From assembly GCA_031259035.1 (NCBI GenBank), contig JAIRLZ010000167.1:1-17769 (forward strand): 17,769 nt of DNA, read 5' to 3'. The DNA is from Treponema sp. (GTDB lineage Bacteria; Spirochaetota; Spirochaetia; Treponematales; Breznakiellaceae). Of this stretch, positions 1-7,591 are shown one piece after another. The translations under genes and the position numbers were made by a program. The notes under the pieces are model-generated. The model ran no database searches and was not told the DNA's origin. It was given only the letters and a program-made list of their open reading frames with translations. Numbering within the stretch: the stretch's first letter is position 1; each line of letters opens with the position of its first letter.

Positions 1-828
1 GATGATAGGATAGTCGCGGTTGCTGATGCTTTGAATGAAGTACCTGCCGAGACCGGGAATATTAAAGACCGTCTCCACCACGAACCCGCCGGTCAGGATG
101 CCCGCGGTTACGGGACCCAGATACGTGACAACCGGAATAAGCGCGTTGCGCAGCGCGTACTTGAATATGAGCATGCCGGTGGACGACCCGTAAGCGCGGG
201 CGGTTTTGATGTACTCCTTGTTCAGCACGTCAAGCATGGAAGAACGGGTGTAACGGGCGATGGAACACATGGGCGTGAGCCCCAGCGTAAAACAGGGCAG
301 CGCATAACTTATCGCGCCCCGGTTTAAGCCGCTTGTCGGAAAAATGCGCCATACGCCGCCTGCGAAGCACACCAAGAGCGCGGTTGCCACGACAAAGCCC
401 GGAAACGCGATGCCCAAAGTGGTGATCACTTGGAGCAGGCTGTCCTGCCACTTGCCGCGCTTATACGCGGCGACGCACCCCAGTGCAATCCCCGCAAGCG
501 TTGACCAGAGGAGCGCAATCGCGCCGATACGCGCCGACACCGGAAACATTTCGCTGATAATCATCGCAACCGGCCTGTTTTTCTGCATTTTGAGAGACAC
601 CCCCATATCGCCCTTCATAAGGCTCGCGATGTAATTTTTAAGCTGAACGGGAAGGGGCTTGTCAAGCCCGTATTTCACTTGCAACTGCGCAAGCGTTTGC
701 GCGGAAATGGCTTTTTCGCCGAGAAACGGTCCCCCCGGCACTGTATTCATCAGCAAGAATGTCAAGGAAATGACAAAAAGAAGAGTGGCAAAGGCTAAGA
801 CAATCCGTTTTACAATATAGGAGAACAT
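1..828 (-). CDS. Peptide/oligopeptide ABC transporter permease, OppB/DppB type (partial, C-terminus off the window)
   Basis: Inner-membrane permease of a peptide-type (Opp/Dpp) ABC importer; it forms half of the translocation channel and would pair with an OppC-type partner. The minus strand is open without a stop from 828 to the window edge, giving 276 residues. The protein starts MFSYIVKRIVLAFATLLFVI with the typical first membrane helix and the family motif LMNTVPGGPF just after it. The EAA-type ATPase-docking loop is at about residues 205-231 (EYIKTARAYGSS then YALRNALIPVVTYLG). The visible end carries the OppB signature VETVFNIPGLGRYFIQSI followed by NRDYPII. OppB proteins are usually a little over 300 residues, so roughly the last 30 are missing, which would include the final membrane helix. 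Upstream of the ATG is GAGGAA, about 12 nt away. It is transcribed divergently from the carbohydrate cluster; oppC and the ATPase genes would be expected beyond the left edge (inference). Substrate cannot be told. Confidence 0.93.
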   Translation of the reverse strand, partial: MFSYIVKRIVLAFATLLFVISLTFLLMNTVPGGPFLGEKAISAQTLAQLQVKYGLDKPLPVQLKNYIASLMKGDMGVSLKMQKNRPVAMIISEMFPVSARIGAIALLWSTLAGIALGCVAAYKRGKWQDSLLQVITTLGIAFPGFVVATALLVCFAGGVWRIFPTSGLNRGAISYALPCFTLGLTPMCSIARYTRSSMLDVLNKEYIKTARAYGSSTGMLIFKYALRNALIPVVTYLGPVTAGILTGGFVVETVFNIPGLGRYFIQSISNRDYPII

Positions 829-1046
829 AAATTTACATTACCATTTCCTCAATGATTTGTCAACGATGCGGATATGCAAAAGTATGACGCTATATGAAAA
901 TTCACCGGTTTCATAGTTCATGTAGCCGCCGGTGGCGCCTCGGAGTTGCGCCCGCGCATTTCAGACTAACTATTTTTCCCGCGGCTAGGTTTTTTTCCCT
1001 ATATAATGCGCGTTGTTTATATGGCACTATTCATATTATAGTTAGA

Positions 1047-1074
1047 CTGTTCCAAAACTTCAGTTTTGGAACAG
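1047..1074. repeat. Perfect 13-bp-arm palindrome (TGTTCCAAAACT repeat family)
   Basis: CTGTTCCAAAACT (1047-1059), a 2-nt centre, then its exact reverse complement AGTTTTGGAACAG (1062-1074). No T-tract follows on either strand, so it is not a normal intrinsic terminator. The same core recurs at 1149-1223, and degenerate forms are at 12808-12870 and 14547-14604, always between genes. That pattern fits a dispersed REP/MITE-like element better than a single operator, although an operator role cannot be excluded from sequence. Confidence 0.85.
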
Positions 1075-1085
1075 CTTCTTACCCC

Positions 1086-1144
1086 TGGAGAAAATTGGAT
1101 AAGCCACAAATGCCAAGCCCATAAAGAATTGGCAATTTTCTCCA
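1086..1144. repeat. Inverted repeat, 12-bp arms
   Basis: TGGAGAAAATTG (1086-1097) is matched by its exact reverse complement CAATTTTCTCCA (1133-1144) across a 35-nt centre. It sits between the two TGTTCCAAAAC palindromes and is probably part of the same compound repeat. The right arm with its flank (TTGGCAATTTTC) reappears in altered form at 12822 and, on the other strand, at 14628-14648. Confidence 0.8.
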
Positions 1145-1148
1145 AAAG

Positions 1149-1223
1149 CCTGTTCCAAAACTAACCCGAACCGCAGGTTCGCAACCGCAGGTTCGCAACC
1201 GCAGGTTCGCGTTTTGGAACAGG
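1149..1223. repeat. Inverted repeat enclosing a tandem-repeat array
   Basis: CCTGTTCCAAAAC (1149-1161) is paired with its exact reverse complement GTTTTGGAACAGG (1211-1223). The 49-nt centre consists mostly of three tandem copies of a 14-mer. The arms have the same sequence as the palindrome at 1047-1074, so this copy looks like the same element with its 2-nt loop expanded by the tandem insert. Confidence 0.85.
1169..1210. repeat. Three perfect tandem copies of a 14-bp unit
   Basis: AACCGCAGGTTCGC is repeated exactly three times (1169-1182, 1183-1196, 1197-1210). Each unit is itself a small dyad, AACC-GCA-GGTT, and the first is extended by flanking bases to CGAACC-GCA-GGTTCG. The array fills the loop of the 1149-1223 inverted repeat. 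Perfect identity between units suggests recent slippage, so copy number may vary between strains. Confidence 0.9.
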
Positions 1224-1252
1224 ATCATAGTGTAAAGTATGTGTTAAGATAT

Positions 1253-1283
1253 GGGCTTTTCAAAACCAACCAGAAAAAAGCCC
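1253..1283 (+). promoter_or_regulatory. Hairpin in the 5' leader of the carbohydrate operon
   Basis: GGGCTTTT (1253-1260) pairs with AAAAGCCC (1276-1283) around a 15-nt loop, ending about 20 nt before the AGGAGG ribosome binding site at 1304-1309. It lacks a T-tract. It could shape translation or stability of the long operon transcript; there is no match that I recognise to a known riboswitch. Confidence 0.4.
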
Positions 1284-1321
1284 CGCGTGACAACTAATAT
1301 GAGAGGAGGATGGATGGCTTG

Positions 1322-4204
1322 ATGTGGAAAATGCATAAAGAAACGCCGATTACTATAGGCGTTATTGCCGCGTTGCTGGCGATTTTTCTTGCAACCAGAA
1401 GCGGGAATGTGGACTACAGCGCCAAATATACGGGATATGATTTGAAAACCAATGAATCAGGCAGGCAAAACACCTATGCAAAATATCTGGATCGTCATGC
1501 GCCTTACGCGGGCGCGGCGGCGGGCGCGAAAGACATTCCAATTGATATTTTTTCTTATACGGCGGCTGAGGGCGCGGCGGAGCTTGTCAATTTCGAGGGA
1601 GAGGCGAGGGCGCTGAGAACCGAGGAAGGCGGATTCGTTGAATACAGCGTGTACGTCGAGAAGGCCGGCCTGTACACCATCTATCTGGAATATTTCCCTG
1701 TTGAAGCGCGCGGCATTCCCATTGAACGAAGCCTTTTGATCAACGGCGAAACGCCCTTTTTGGGCGCGGAACAACTCGCCTTCCAGAGAGTTTGGGGCGA
1801 CGCGCCTACGGGCGTAAAAACCGACAATCAGGGCAATGAAATCCGTCCTTCGCAAGTTGAAAAACCGCGCTGGGAAGCGGCGTATCTGAAAGATTACATG
1901 GGTTATTTTACCACCCCCTATCAGTTTTACTTTAAAGCGGGCGACAACACCATCCGATTCGACGGCATAAATGAGCCTATGGCGATCCGCGCGATGCGTA
2001 TAACCGGCGTTGCGATCACGCCGGCGTATGCGGACTACATAAAAAAATTCAATGCCGGCGAATTTCAGAACGCCAATCAAACCTTTATGGAGAAAATACA
2101 GGGTGAAACGGCGTTGTACCGCTCCGATCCCTCCCTATACGCGGTGTACGACCGGTCTTCCGGCGCCACTGAACCGGCGAGCGTCGCAAAAATCAAGCTG
2201 AACATGATAGGCGGACAAAGCTGGCGCGTTTCTGGACAGTGGATCGAATGGGAGATTGACGCGCCGGAAGACGGCATGTACCGTCTTTCCGTTAAAGCGC
2301 GGCAGAACTACAACCGCGGCTTCGTGTCAAACCGCACCCTCCTGATTGACGGCGAAATTCCCTGTCAGGAAGTTGCGGCCATACCGTTCAAGTATAATAA
2401 CAAGTGGGCGCTGGTTACATTCAAGGACAAAGACGGAAACGATCTGTACTTCCCGCTCGCCAAAGGCAAGCATTCGATCAGGTTTGACATAACCCTTGGA
2501 GAATTGGGCGGAATGTTGAATACTATGGAAGAAAGCGTATTCCGTCTCAATGAAATTTACCGTAAAATTTTGGTCTTGACCGGTCCGGAGCCTGATCCCT
2601 ACCGTGATTACCGCGTGGATTATGTGTATCCAGATGTCATTACGGCGATGGCGAAGGAAAGCGAAATTCTGTACAAGCTGGTTGACGATCTGACCGCCTA
2701 TTCAGGCGAGCGCGGCGCTCAGGCCGCTTCGGCGCTTACTTTGGCGCGTCAGCTTGAGCTGTTTGTGAAAAAGCCGCATAAAATTCCCCAGATGCTCATA
2801 AACTTCAAAGGCAATATCAGCGGGCTTGGGGACAGCTTAAACGGCCTCGCCCAATCGCAACTTGACATAGATTACCTTGTGATAAGCGCGAAAGATGCGA
2901 AACTGCCAGTTGTACATGAAAATTTCGCCGTAGCCGCAACGCATGAATTGAAGTCGTTTTTCGTGTCGTTTTTCGTTGACTACAACAATCTCGGCGATGT
3001 ATACAAGGGCGAAGATGTTGTTGACGTGTGGATGTTAAGCGGGCGCGATCAAAGCGCCATCCTAAAAGCGATGATTGACGACACGTTCACGCCCCTGACC
3101 GGCATTAAGGTGAATGTCAAGCTCGTCGCCCCGGACGCGGTTATGCCCGCCGTCGTCGCGGGAACGGGTCCGGACGCGGCGCTTTCGATACCGCAAGCGG
3201 ATCCGGTGAATTACGCTATCCGCAGCGCGGCGATGGATCTGTCGCGCTTCGAGGGCTTCGACCGCATGAAATCCGAATTCTACGACAGCGTGTTTGTGCC
3301 GTTCCGTTATGGCGGCGGTACGTACGGTTTGCCGGAAGCCCAGTACTTCAATGTGATGTTCTATCGTACGGACATTATGGCGGAACTTGGACTCGAACCG
3401 CCTCAGACATGGGAAGATTTGATAAACATACTGCCGGTTATTCAGAAAAGCAACATGAATGTCGGCATCCCGTCTGTGGCGACGACAAGCGATTTCTCCA
3501 ACTTCCTCGCCCAGCTTTACCAGCGTTATGGGACGCTCTACAACGAGGACGGCTCAAGAACCATGCTTGACAGTGAAATCTCGGTTGACGCCTTTGACGC
3601 ATACACGAAGTTCTTCACCCATTACAAGGCGCCGACGGTCTACGACTTTGTAAACCGCTTCCGCACCGGAGAAATGCCGCTCGGCTTCGCGGATTACACG
3701 ACGTTCAACACCCTGGAAGTGTTCGCGCCGGAAATCCGCGGATTGTGGGACTTTGGGCTTATGCCCGGCATAAGGCAGCCTAACGGCGAGATCGACCGTT
3801 CCGTACCTACAGGTTCGGTCGCCTCAATGATCTTCTCTAACGCGAAAAATCCGAAAGCCGCGTGGGAGTTCTTGAAGTGGTGGGTGAGCGCGGATACGCA
3901 GGTGCGGTTCGGACGCGAACTTGAGAGCGTCATGGGCGCGGCGGCGCGTTACCCAACCGGAAATATCAAAGCCTTCGAGCGGCTTTCATGGGGTTCCCAT
4001 GAAATGGCGGTCTTAAGCGAACAACGCTCGTGGACGGTCGGCACGCCGGAAGTTCCGGGCGGTTATTATGTCAATCGTCATATAGTAAACGCGGTGCGCC
4101 GCGTACTGAACGAAGGCGAGGATACACGCGAAACGCTGCTTGATTACAGCCGCACCATAAATGACGAGTTGATAAAAAAACGAAAGGAATTCGGGCTTGA
4201 GTAG
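1322..4204 (+). CDS. Very large membrane-anchored extracellular solute-binding protein with carbohydrate-binding-like modules
   Basis: Substrate-capture protein of a carbohydrate ABC importer, 960 residues, about twice the usual 400-550. A membrane helix (about 9-26, PITIGVIAALLAIFLA) has no lipobox Cys, so it is probably a signal anchor. Two beta-rich modules follow, at about 90-228 (VEYSVYVEKAGLYTIYLEY) and 300-390 (WIEWEIDAPEDGMYRLSVKA then LLIDGE). Both resemble CBM6/35-type glycan-binding sandwiches by pattern only. A helical linker spans about 395-555. The C-terminal part, from about 565, is a family 1 solute-binding domain, with FNVMFYRTDIMAELGLEPPQ at 676-695 and the late helix KNPKAAWEFLKWWVS at 842-856. 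An in-frame ATG at 1310 would abut AGGAGG (1304-1309) with no spacer, so ATG 1322 (12-nt spacer) is preferred. It is first in the operon, 21 bp before its permease. Binding role is confident; substrate unknown. Confidence 0.9.
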   Translation: MWKMHKETPITIGVIAALLAIFLATRSGNVDYSAKYTGYDLKTNESGRQNTYAKYLDRHAPYAGAAAGAKDIPIDIFSYTAAEGAAELVNFEGEARALRTEEGGFVEYSVYVEKAGLYTIYLEYFPVEARGIPIERSLLINGETPFLGAEQLAFQRVWGDAPTGVKTDNQGNEIRPSQVEKPRWEAAYLKDYMGYFTTPYQFYFKAGDNTIRFDGINEPMAIRAMRITGVAITPAYADYIKKFNAGEFQNANQTFMEKIQGETALYRSDPSLYAVYDRSSGATEPASVAKIKLNMIGGQSWRVSGQWIEWEIDAPEDGMYRLSVKARQNYNRGFVSNRTLLIDGEIPCQEVAAIPFKYNNKWALVTFKDKDGNDLYFPLAKGKHSIRFDITLGELGGMLNTMEESVFRLNEIYRKILVLTGPEPDPYRDYRVDYVYPDVITAMAKESEILYKLVDDLTAYSGERGAQAASALTLARQLELFVKKPHKIPQMLINFKGNISGLGDSLNGLAQSQLDIDYLVISAKDAKLPVVHENFAVAATHELKSFFVSFFVDYNNLGDVYKGEDVVDVWMLSGRDQSAILKAMIDDTFTPLTGIKVNVKLVAPDAVMPAVVAGTGPDAALSIPQADPVNYAIRSAAMDLSRFEGFDRMKSEFYDSVFVPFRYGGGTYGLPEAQYFNVMFYRTDIMAELGLEPPQTWEDLINILPVIQKSNMNVGIPSVATTSDFSNFLAQLYQRYGTLYNEDGSRTMLDSEISVDAFDAYTKFFTHYKAPTVYDFVNRFRTGEMPLGFADYTTFNTLEVFAPEIRGLWDFGLMPGIRQPNGEIDRSVPTGSVASMIFSNAKNPKAAWEFLKWWVSADTQVRFGRELESVMGAAARYPTGNIKAFERLSWGSHEMAVLSEQRSWTVGTPEVPGGYYVNRHIVNAVRRVLNEGEDTRETLLDYSRTINDELIKKRKEFGLE

Positions 4205-4225
4205 GCCGTCAAGGAGAGGTGATAA

Positions 4226-5158
4226 ATGAGTTTTAAATCTTATGCGGCAAAGAGAAAAGAACGGTTCGGCAATCTTCTGAAACAAATCGGGAGAGCCAGG
4301 ACGTGTTATCTTTTTTTGCTGCCTTATGCGGTTGTATTCGCGCTCTTTGTTGTGGCGCCGCTGATTGTTTCTATTTTTTACAGTTTTACCTATTACAACA
4401 TCCTTGAAGCGCCCACATTTATTGGACTGCGCAACTACATCAACCTGCTTTTGAGCGACGACGTATTTCTGACGGCGGTAAAGAACACCTTTATACTTGC
4501 CGCAATCACCGGTCCAATCGGCTACCTCGCGTCCTTTCTGTTCGCGTGGTTCATCTACGAACTGCCGCGCTACATTCGCGCGTTTGTAACCCTGATCTTC
4601 TATGCGCCCTCTATTTCAGGGTCTGTGTACATAATTTGGGCGATCATTTTTTCCGGCGACGCTTACGGCTACATAAACGGACTGCTGATGCAGATAGGCA
4701 TAATCGATCAGCCGGTGTTGTGGCTGACGGATCCAAACTACATGATGCCGGTTATGATCGTCGTCGTCCTGTGGATGAGTTTAGGCACGGGCTTCTTGGC
4801 GTTTATCGCGGGGCTTTCCACCATTGACGAAAGCCAGTACGAGGCGGGCATCATGGACGGCATAACGAATCGCTGGCAGGAACTGTGGTATATCACGTTG
4901 CCGAACATGAAAGGCATGTTGCTGTTCGGCGCGGTCATGGCCATCACCCAGTCCTTCGGCATCGCGGATGTAACGACCGCGTTGTGCGGGTTCCCAAGCA
5001 CCGACTACGCAGTGCATACGGTGGTGAACCACCTTGTCGACTACGGTTCAATCCGGTTTGAAATGGGCTACGCTTCCGCCATTGCAACGCTGCTGTTTCT
5101 CGCCATGATTTTGTGCAATAAAGCGGTTCAGAAGATATTGAGCCGGGTTGGAACATGA
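4226..5158 (+). CDS. Carbohydrate ABC transporter permease, MalF/UgpA type (first pair)
   Basis: Inner-membrane channel subunit of a CUT1-type sugar importer, 310 residues, the usual size for the family. About six membrane helices are visible, beginning with YLFLLPYAVVFALFVVAPLI (28-47), after a basic cytoplasmic start. The EAA loop that contacts the ATPase is at about 206-227 (EAGIMDGITNRWQELWYITL). The start is supported by AGGAGAGG, 7 nt before the ATG. It follows the large binding protein by 21 bp and precedes the second subunit closely, so the two form a heterodimer. This subunit also carries the family loop motif FIGLRNYINLL at 66-76, typical of MalF-like proteins. No ATPase gene lies nearby. 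Confidence 0.94.
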   Translation: MSFKSYAAKRKERFGNLLKQIGRARTCYLFLLPYAVVFALFVVAPLIVSIFYSFTYYNILEAPTFIGLRNYINLLLSDDVFLTAVKNTFILAAITGPIGYLASFLFAWFIYELPRYIRAFVTLIFYAPSISGSVYIIWAIIFSGDAYGYINGLLMQIGIIDQPVLWLTDPNYMMPVMIVVVLWMSLGTGFLAFIAGLSTIDESQYEAGIMDGITNRWQELWYITLPNMKGMLLFGAVMAITQSFGIADVTTALCGFPSTDYAVHTVVNHLVDYGSIRFEMGYASAIATLLFLAMILCNKAVQKILSRVGT

Positions 5159-5171
5159 GGGAGAAGAAACG

Positions 5172-6056
5172 GTGAAAAAGACTCCTAAGAAAAAATTAAT
5201 GAAAAATCTGAGTCACAGAAGACCAAACCGCTCTCTGGGAGGCGATATCTTTATCGGCGTCATCCTCACGATTTTCGGGTTGTTTTTTGTATATCCGCTC
5301 TTGTACGCGATCAACAACGCTTTCAAGCCGCTGAATGAGATATTCCTGTTTCCGCCCAAGCTGTTTGTCCAGCAGCCCACCATGAACAACTTCCAGGATC
5401 TGTTCATTATAATGAGCAAATCCTGGGTGACGTTCTCACGGTACATATTCAACACCGTGTTTATCACCTTCGGCGGGACGCTTGGACTTGTCATTCTCGC
5501 TTCAATGGGCGCGTTTGTGGTCTCAAAGTACGTGTTTCCGGGCGGCAAACTTTTCTTCTCCATCGTCATTACCACGCTTATGTTTTCCGGTTATGTAACG
5601 GCGATTCCAAACTACCTTATTATGACGAGGCTGGGGTGGGTGGACACCTACCTTGCGGTCATCATTCCCGCTTTTGCCATGCCTATGGGCTTTTTCCTGC
5701 TGAAGCAGTTCATTGACACCATACCGAACACGCTCATTGAGGCGGCGAAAGTCGACGGCGCGGGCGAGGCGCGGATATTCGTGCAAATCATCATGCCAAT
5801 GATTAAACCGGCGTGGCTGACGGTTATGATCTTTTCCGTTCAGAATCTTTGGAACGCCCGCGCCTCGAATTTTATTTATTCGGAGCAGTTGAAGACCCTG
5901 CCGTACGCGCTGGGGCAGATTATCACCGCGGGCGTGGCGAGAGCCGGCGTCGGCGCCGCGGTCACGTTGTTTGTTATGATAGTTCCTCTGGTCATGTTCG
6001 TCTTGTGCCAGAGCAACGTCATTCAAACAATGGCGAATTCCGGCATCAAAGAATAA
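5172..6056 (+). CDS. Carbohydrate ABC transporter permease, MalG/UgpE type (first pair)
   Basis: Second channel subunit of the first sugar importer, 294 residues from the chosen start. It has a lysine-rich N-terminal tail, a first membrane helix at about 27-45, the MalG-like segment FKPLNEIFLFPPKLF soon after it, and the EAA loop at about 190-209 (EAAKVDGAGEARIFVQIIMP). The start is GTG at 5172, because GAGGGAGAA (5157-5165) is well spaced for it. A TTG at 5148 would overlap the previous gene and lacks a ribosome site, and an ATG at 5199 has only a weak one. The gap to the upstream permease is 13 bp. The family assignment is firm; the start is less so. Confidence 0.92.
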   Translation: MKKTPKKKLMKNLSHRRPNRSLGGDIFIGVILTIFGLFFVYPLLYAINNAFKPLNEIFLFPPKLFVQQPTMNNFQDLFIIMSKSWVTFSRYIFNTVFITFGGTLGLVILASMGAFVVSKYVFPGGKLFFSIVITTLMFSGYVTAIPNYLIMTRLGWVDTYLAVIIPAFAMPMGFFLLKQFIDTIPNTLIEAAKVDGAGEARIFVQIIMPMIKPAWLTVMIFSVQNLWNARASNFIYSEQLKTLPYALGQIITAGVARAGVGAAVTLFVMIVPLVMFVLCQSNVIQTMANSGIKE

Positions 6057-6070
6057 GGAGGGACACCGAC

Positions 6071-7591
6071 ATGAAGTTTCCATTATTTTCAAACTTGTTG
6101 GATGCGCCAAAAATGGCGGCGCCAAAGCCGTTCTCTTTATCAAGAATCGTGATCGCGTCCGGTTTTATCCTGTTTTTCCTGCCGTTCGCATCGCCTCTCT
6201 TTGCGGACGTGGCGACAAATTATTCGTACAACTACGATTATTGGAACGAGCAAGTCGTTTCACCCGATCCGTACTATGTAAGCGCCTACCTTATTGGAGA
6301 TGATTTTGGCATTGGGAATTTCCGCGATCCCCAGGGCTTGTTTATCAAAGACAACCGCATCTATATTTGCGATTCCGGCAACAACCGGATAGTGCAGCTT
6401 GAGGCGAAACCGGACGGCTCCTATGATCTTACGCGGATCATCACTTCTTTCTGGATTGGCGAAGAGGAAAGCGCGTTCAATTACCCGTCCGATCTGTTTG
6501 AAACCAAAGAAGGCGAACTTTTTATCTGTGATATGAACAACCATAGGGTCGTCCGGCTTGACAAGGACGCGAACTATGCCGCTTCAATAGTAAAGCCGCT
6601 TGACGAAAGTGTTGACGCGAATGTGGAATTTCTGCCGATGAAAATAGTCGTTGATCATGCGGGGCGTATATTCCTTCAGGCGCGGAACGTGAACAAGGGC
6701 CTTATGGAATTTGACAAAAACGGCGTTTTTGTGGGGTTCATGGGGGCGAATAAGGTGTGGGTCAATCCCGTTGACTATATATGGAAGCTGATTTCCACTC
6801 AGGCGCAGCGGGCGCGGATGGATTTGTTCATCCCCACGGAATACAACAACCTCTGCCTTGACAACGACGGTTTCATCTATGTGACGAACAGCAGCAGTTG
6901 GTACATAGCCTCAATACGCCGGCTTAACGCGATGGGACAGGACATTCTGATACGGAATGGGTACGAAGACCCGGTGGGCGATCTTTCATTCGGCAGTGCG
7001 GGCGGCGTCAGCGGATCTTCCAAGTTTATTGATGTGGCGGCTCTGGACAACGACAGTTACGCCTGTTTCGACCGCGTCCGCGGACGCATTTTTATGTACG
7101 ACTTCCAGGGAAACCTGCTGTATGCGTTTGGCGGACTCGGCAATTACAAAGGCTATTTTTTGCTTCCGGTCGCTCTTGATAAAATGGGCTACTCGCTCTT
7201 CGCGCTTGATGCGCGAGCGGCGGCGCTCACCCGCTTCGATTTGACTACGTACGGCGCTCTCATCAATACAGCGTTGGATGAATATAAGGCGGGACGGTAT
7301 GAATCGTCCGCGGAGCAGTGGGAACAGACGCTGAAAATGAACGGCAACTACGATCTTGCCTACATCGGCATTGGGCGCGCCGCGCTCCGGCAGGGCGACT
7401 ACCTGAAGGCGATGAAATACTACAAGCTGAAGCGGGACGATAAAGGCTATGGCAAGGCGTTTCAGTTCTACCGCAAGCAATGGATGGAAGAAAATTTATG
7501 GAAAATACTGCTTCTCCTTGCCATTGTCATTATTGTTCCCAAGTTGATTAAAGGCATACTGAAATTCCGCAAGGAGGTCATGGAAGAATGA
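6071..7591 (+). CDS. NHL-repeat beta-propeller protein with TPR and C-terminal membrane helix
   Basis: Envelope protein of 506 residues, probably a protein-protein or ligand-binding scaffold; no catalytic motif is seen. A hydrophobic signal segment (about 25-45, ending SPLFA) suggests export. NHL-type blades are clear at 84-111 (FRDPQGLFIKDNRIYICDSG then NNRIVQLE) and 136-164 (FICDMNNHRVVRLD), with weaker blades to about 390. A TPR-like helical pair occupies about 400-452 (YKAGRYESSAEQWEQTLKMN, then GDYLKAMKYYKLKRD). A membrane helix at 477-497 leaves a short basic tail. The propeller and TPR would therefore face the periplasm, tethered to the inner membrane. The frame is open back to 5813, but ATG 6071 with GGAGG nine bases upstream is the real start. 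It lies 14 bp after a permease, and its stop overlaps the next start (ATGA, 7588-7591). Function in uptake is inferred from context only. Confidence 0.9.
   Translation: MKFPLFSNLLDAPKMAAPKPFSLSRIVIASGFILFFLPFASPLFADVATNYSYNYDYWNEQVVSPDPYYVSAYLIGDDFGIGNFRDPQGLFIKDNRIYICDSGNNRIVQLEAKPDGSYDLTRIITSFWIGEEESAFNYPSDLFETKEGELFICDMNNHRVVRLDKDANYAASIVKPLDESVDANVEFLPMKIVVDHAGRIFLQARNVNKGLMEFDKNGVFVGFMGANKVWVNPVDYIWKLISTQAQRARMDLFIPTEYNNLCLDNDGFIYVTNSSSWYIASIRRLNAMGQDILIRNGYEDPVGDLSFGSAGGVSGSSKFIDVAALDNDSYACFDRVRGRIFMYDFQGNLLYAFGGLGNYKGYFLLPVALDKMGYSLFALDARAAALTRFDLTTYGALINTALDEYKAGRYESSAEQWEQTLKMNGNYDLAYIGIGRAALRQGDYLKAMKYYKLKRDDKGYGKAFQFYRKQWMEENLWKILLLLAIVIIVPKLIKGILKFRKEVMEE

Larger units (their letters stand above)
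829..1321. other. Divergent intergenic region rich in inverted and tandem repeats
   Basis: About 490 bp between the divergent oppB-type gene and the carbohydrate operon, with no convincing gene. It contains a near-perfect palindrome (1047-1074), a nested inverted repeat (1086-1144), a second TGTTCCAAAAC inverted repeat (1149-1223) enclosing three tandem 14-mers, and a leader hairpin (1253-1283). Promoter signals are weak. A perfect TATAAT lies at 1002-1007, but with no recognisable -35 at the right distance. On the minus strand TTGACA (revcomp of 856-861) lies just upstream of the oppB-type start, with only a poor -10. The operon must nevertheless start here, because the next gene upstream faces the other way. 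Confidence 0.6.

Noticed and set aside
856..861. TTGACA on the minus strand as a firm oppB promoter
   Set aside because: The only -10 at the right distance (TAATGT) matches poorly and would overlap the ribosome site, so it is not listed as a promoter.
1047..1074. Bidirectional intrinsic terminator between the divergent operons
   Set aside because: There is no T-tract on either side, and divergent genes do not need a terminator between them.
894..1124. Small plus-strand open frame (76 codons) in the divergent gap
   Set aside because: It runs through the palindrome at 1047-1074, has no ribosome site and no plausible protein features.
1169..1210. Possible CRISPR array
   Set aside because: Units of 14 bp are directly adjacent with no spacers, and no cas gene is present.
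1457..2080. Minus-strand open frame (207 codons) within the large binding protein
   Set aside because: Antisense to clear coding sequence, no ribosome site, Arg-rich shadow composition.
5813..6070. Upstream extension of the NHL-repeat protein
   Set aside because: It overlaps the MalG-type permease in another frame; the well-placed GGAGG and signal peptide indicate ATG 6071.
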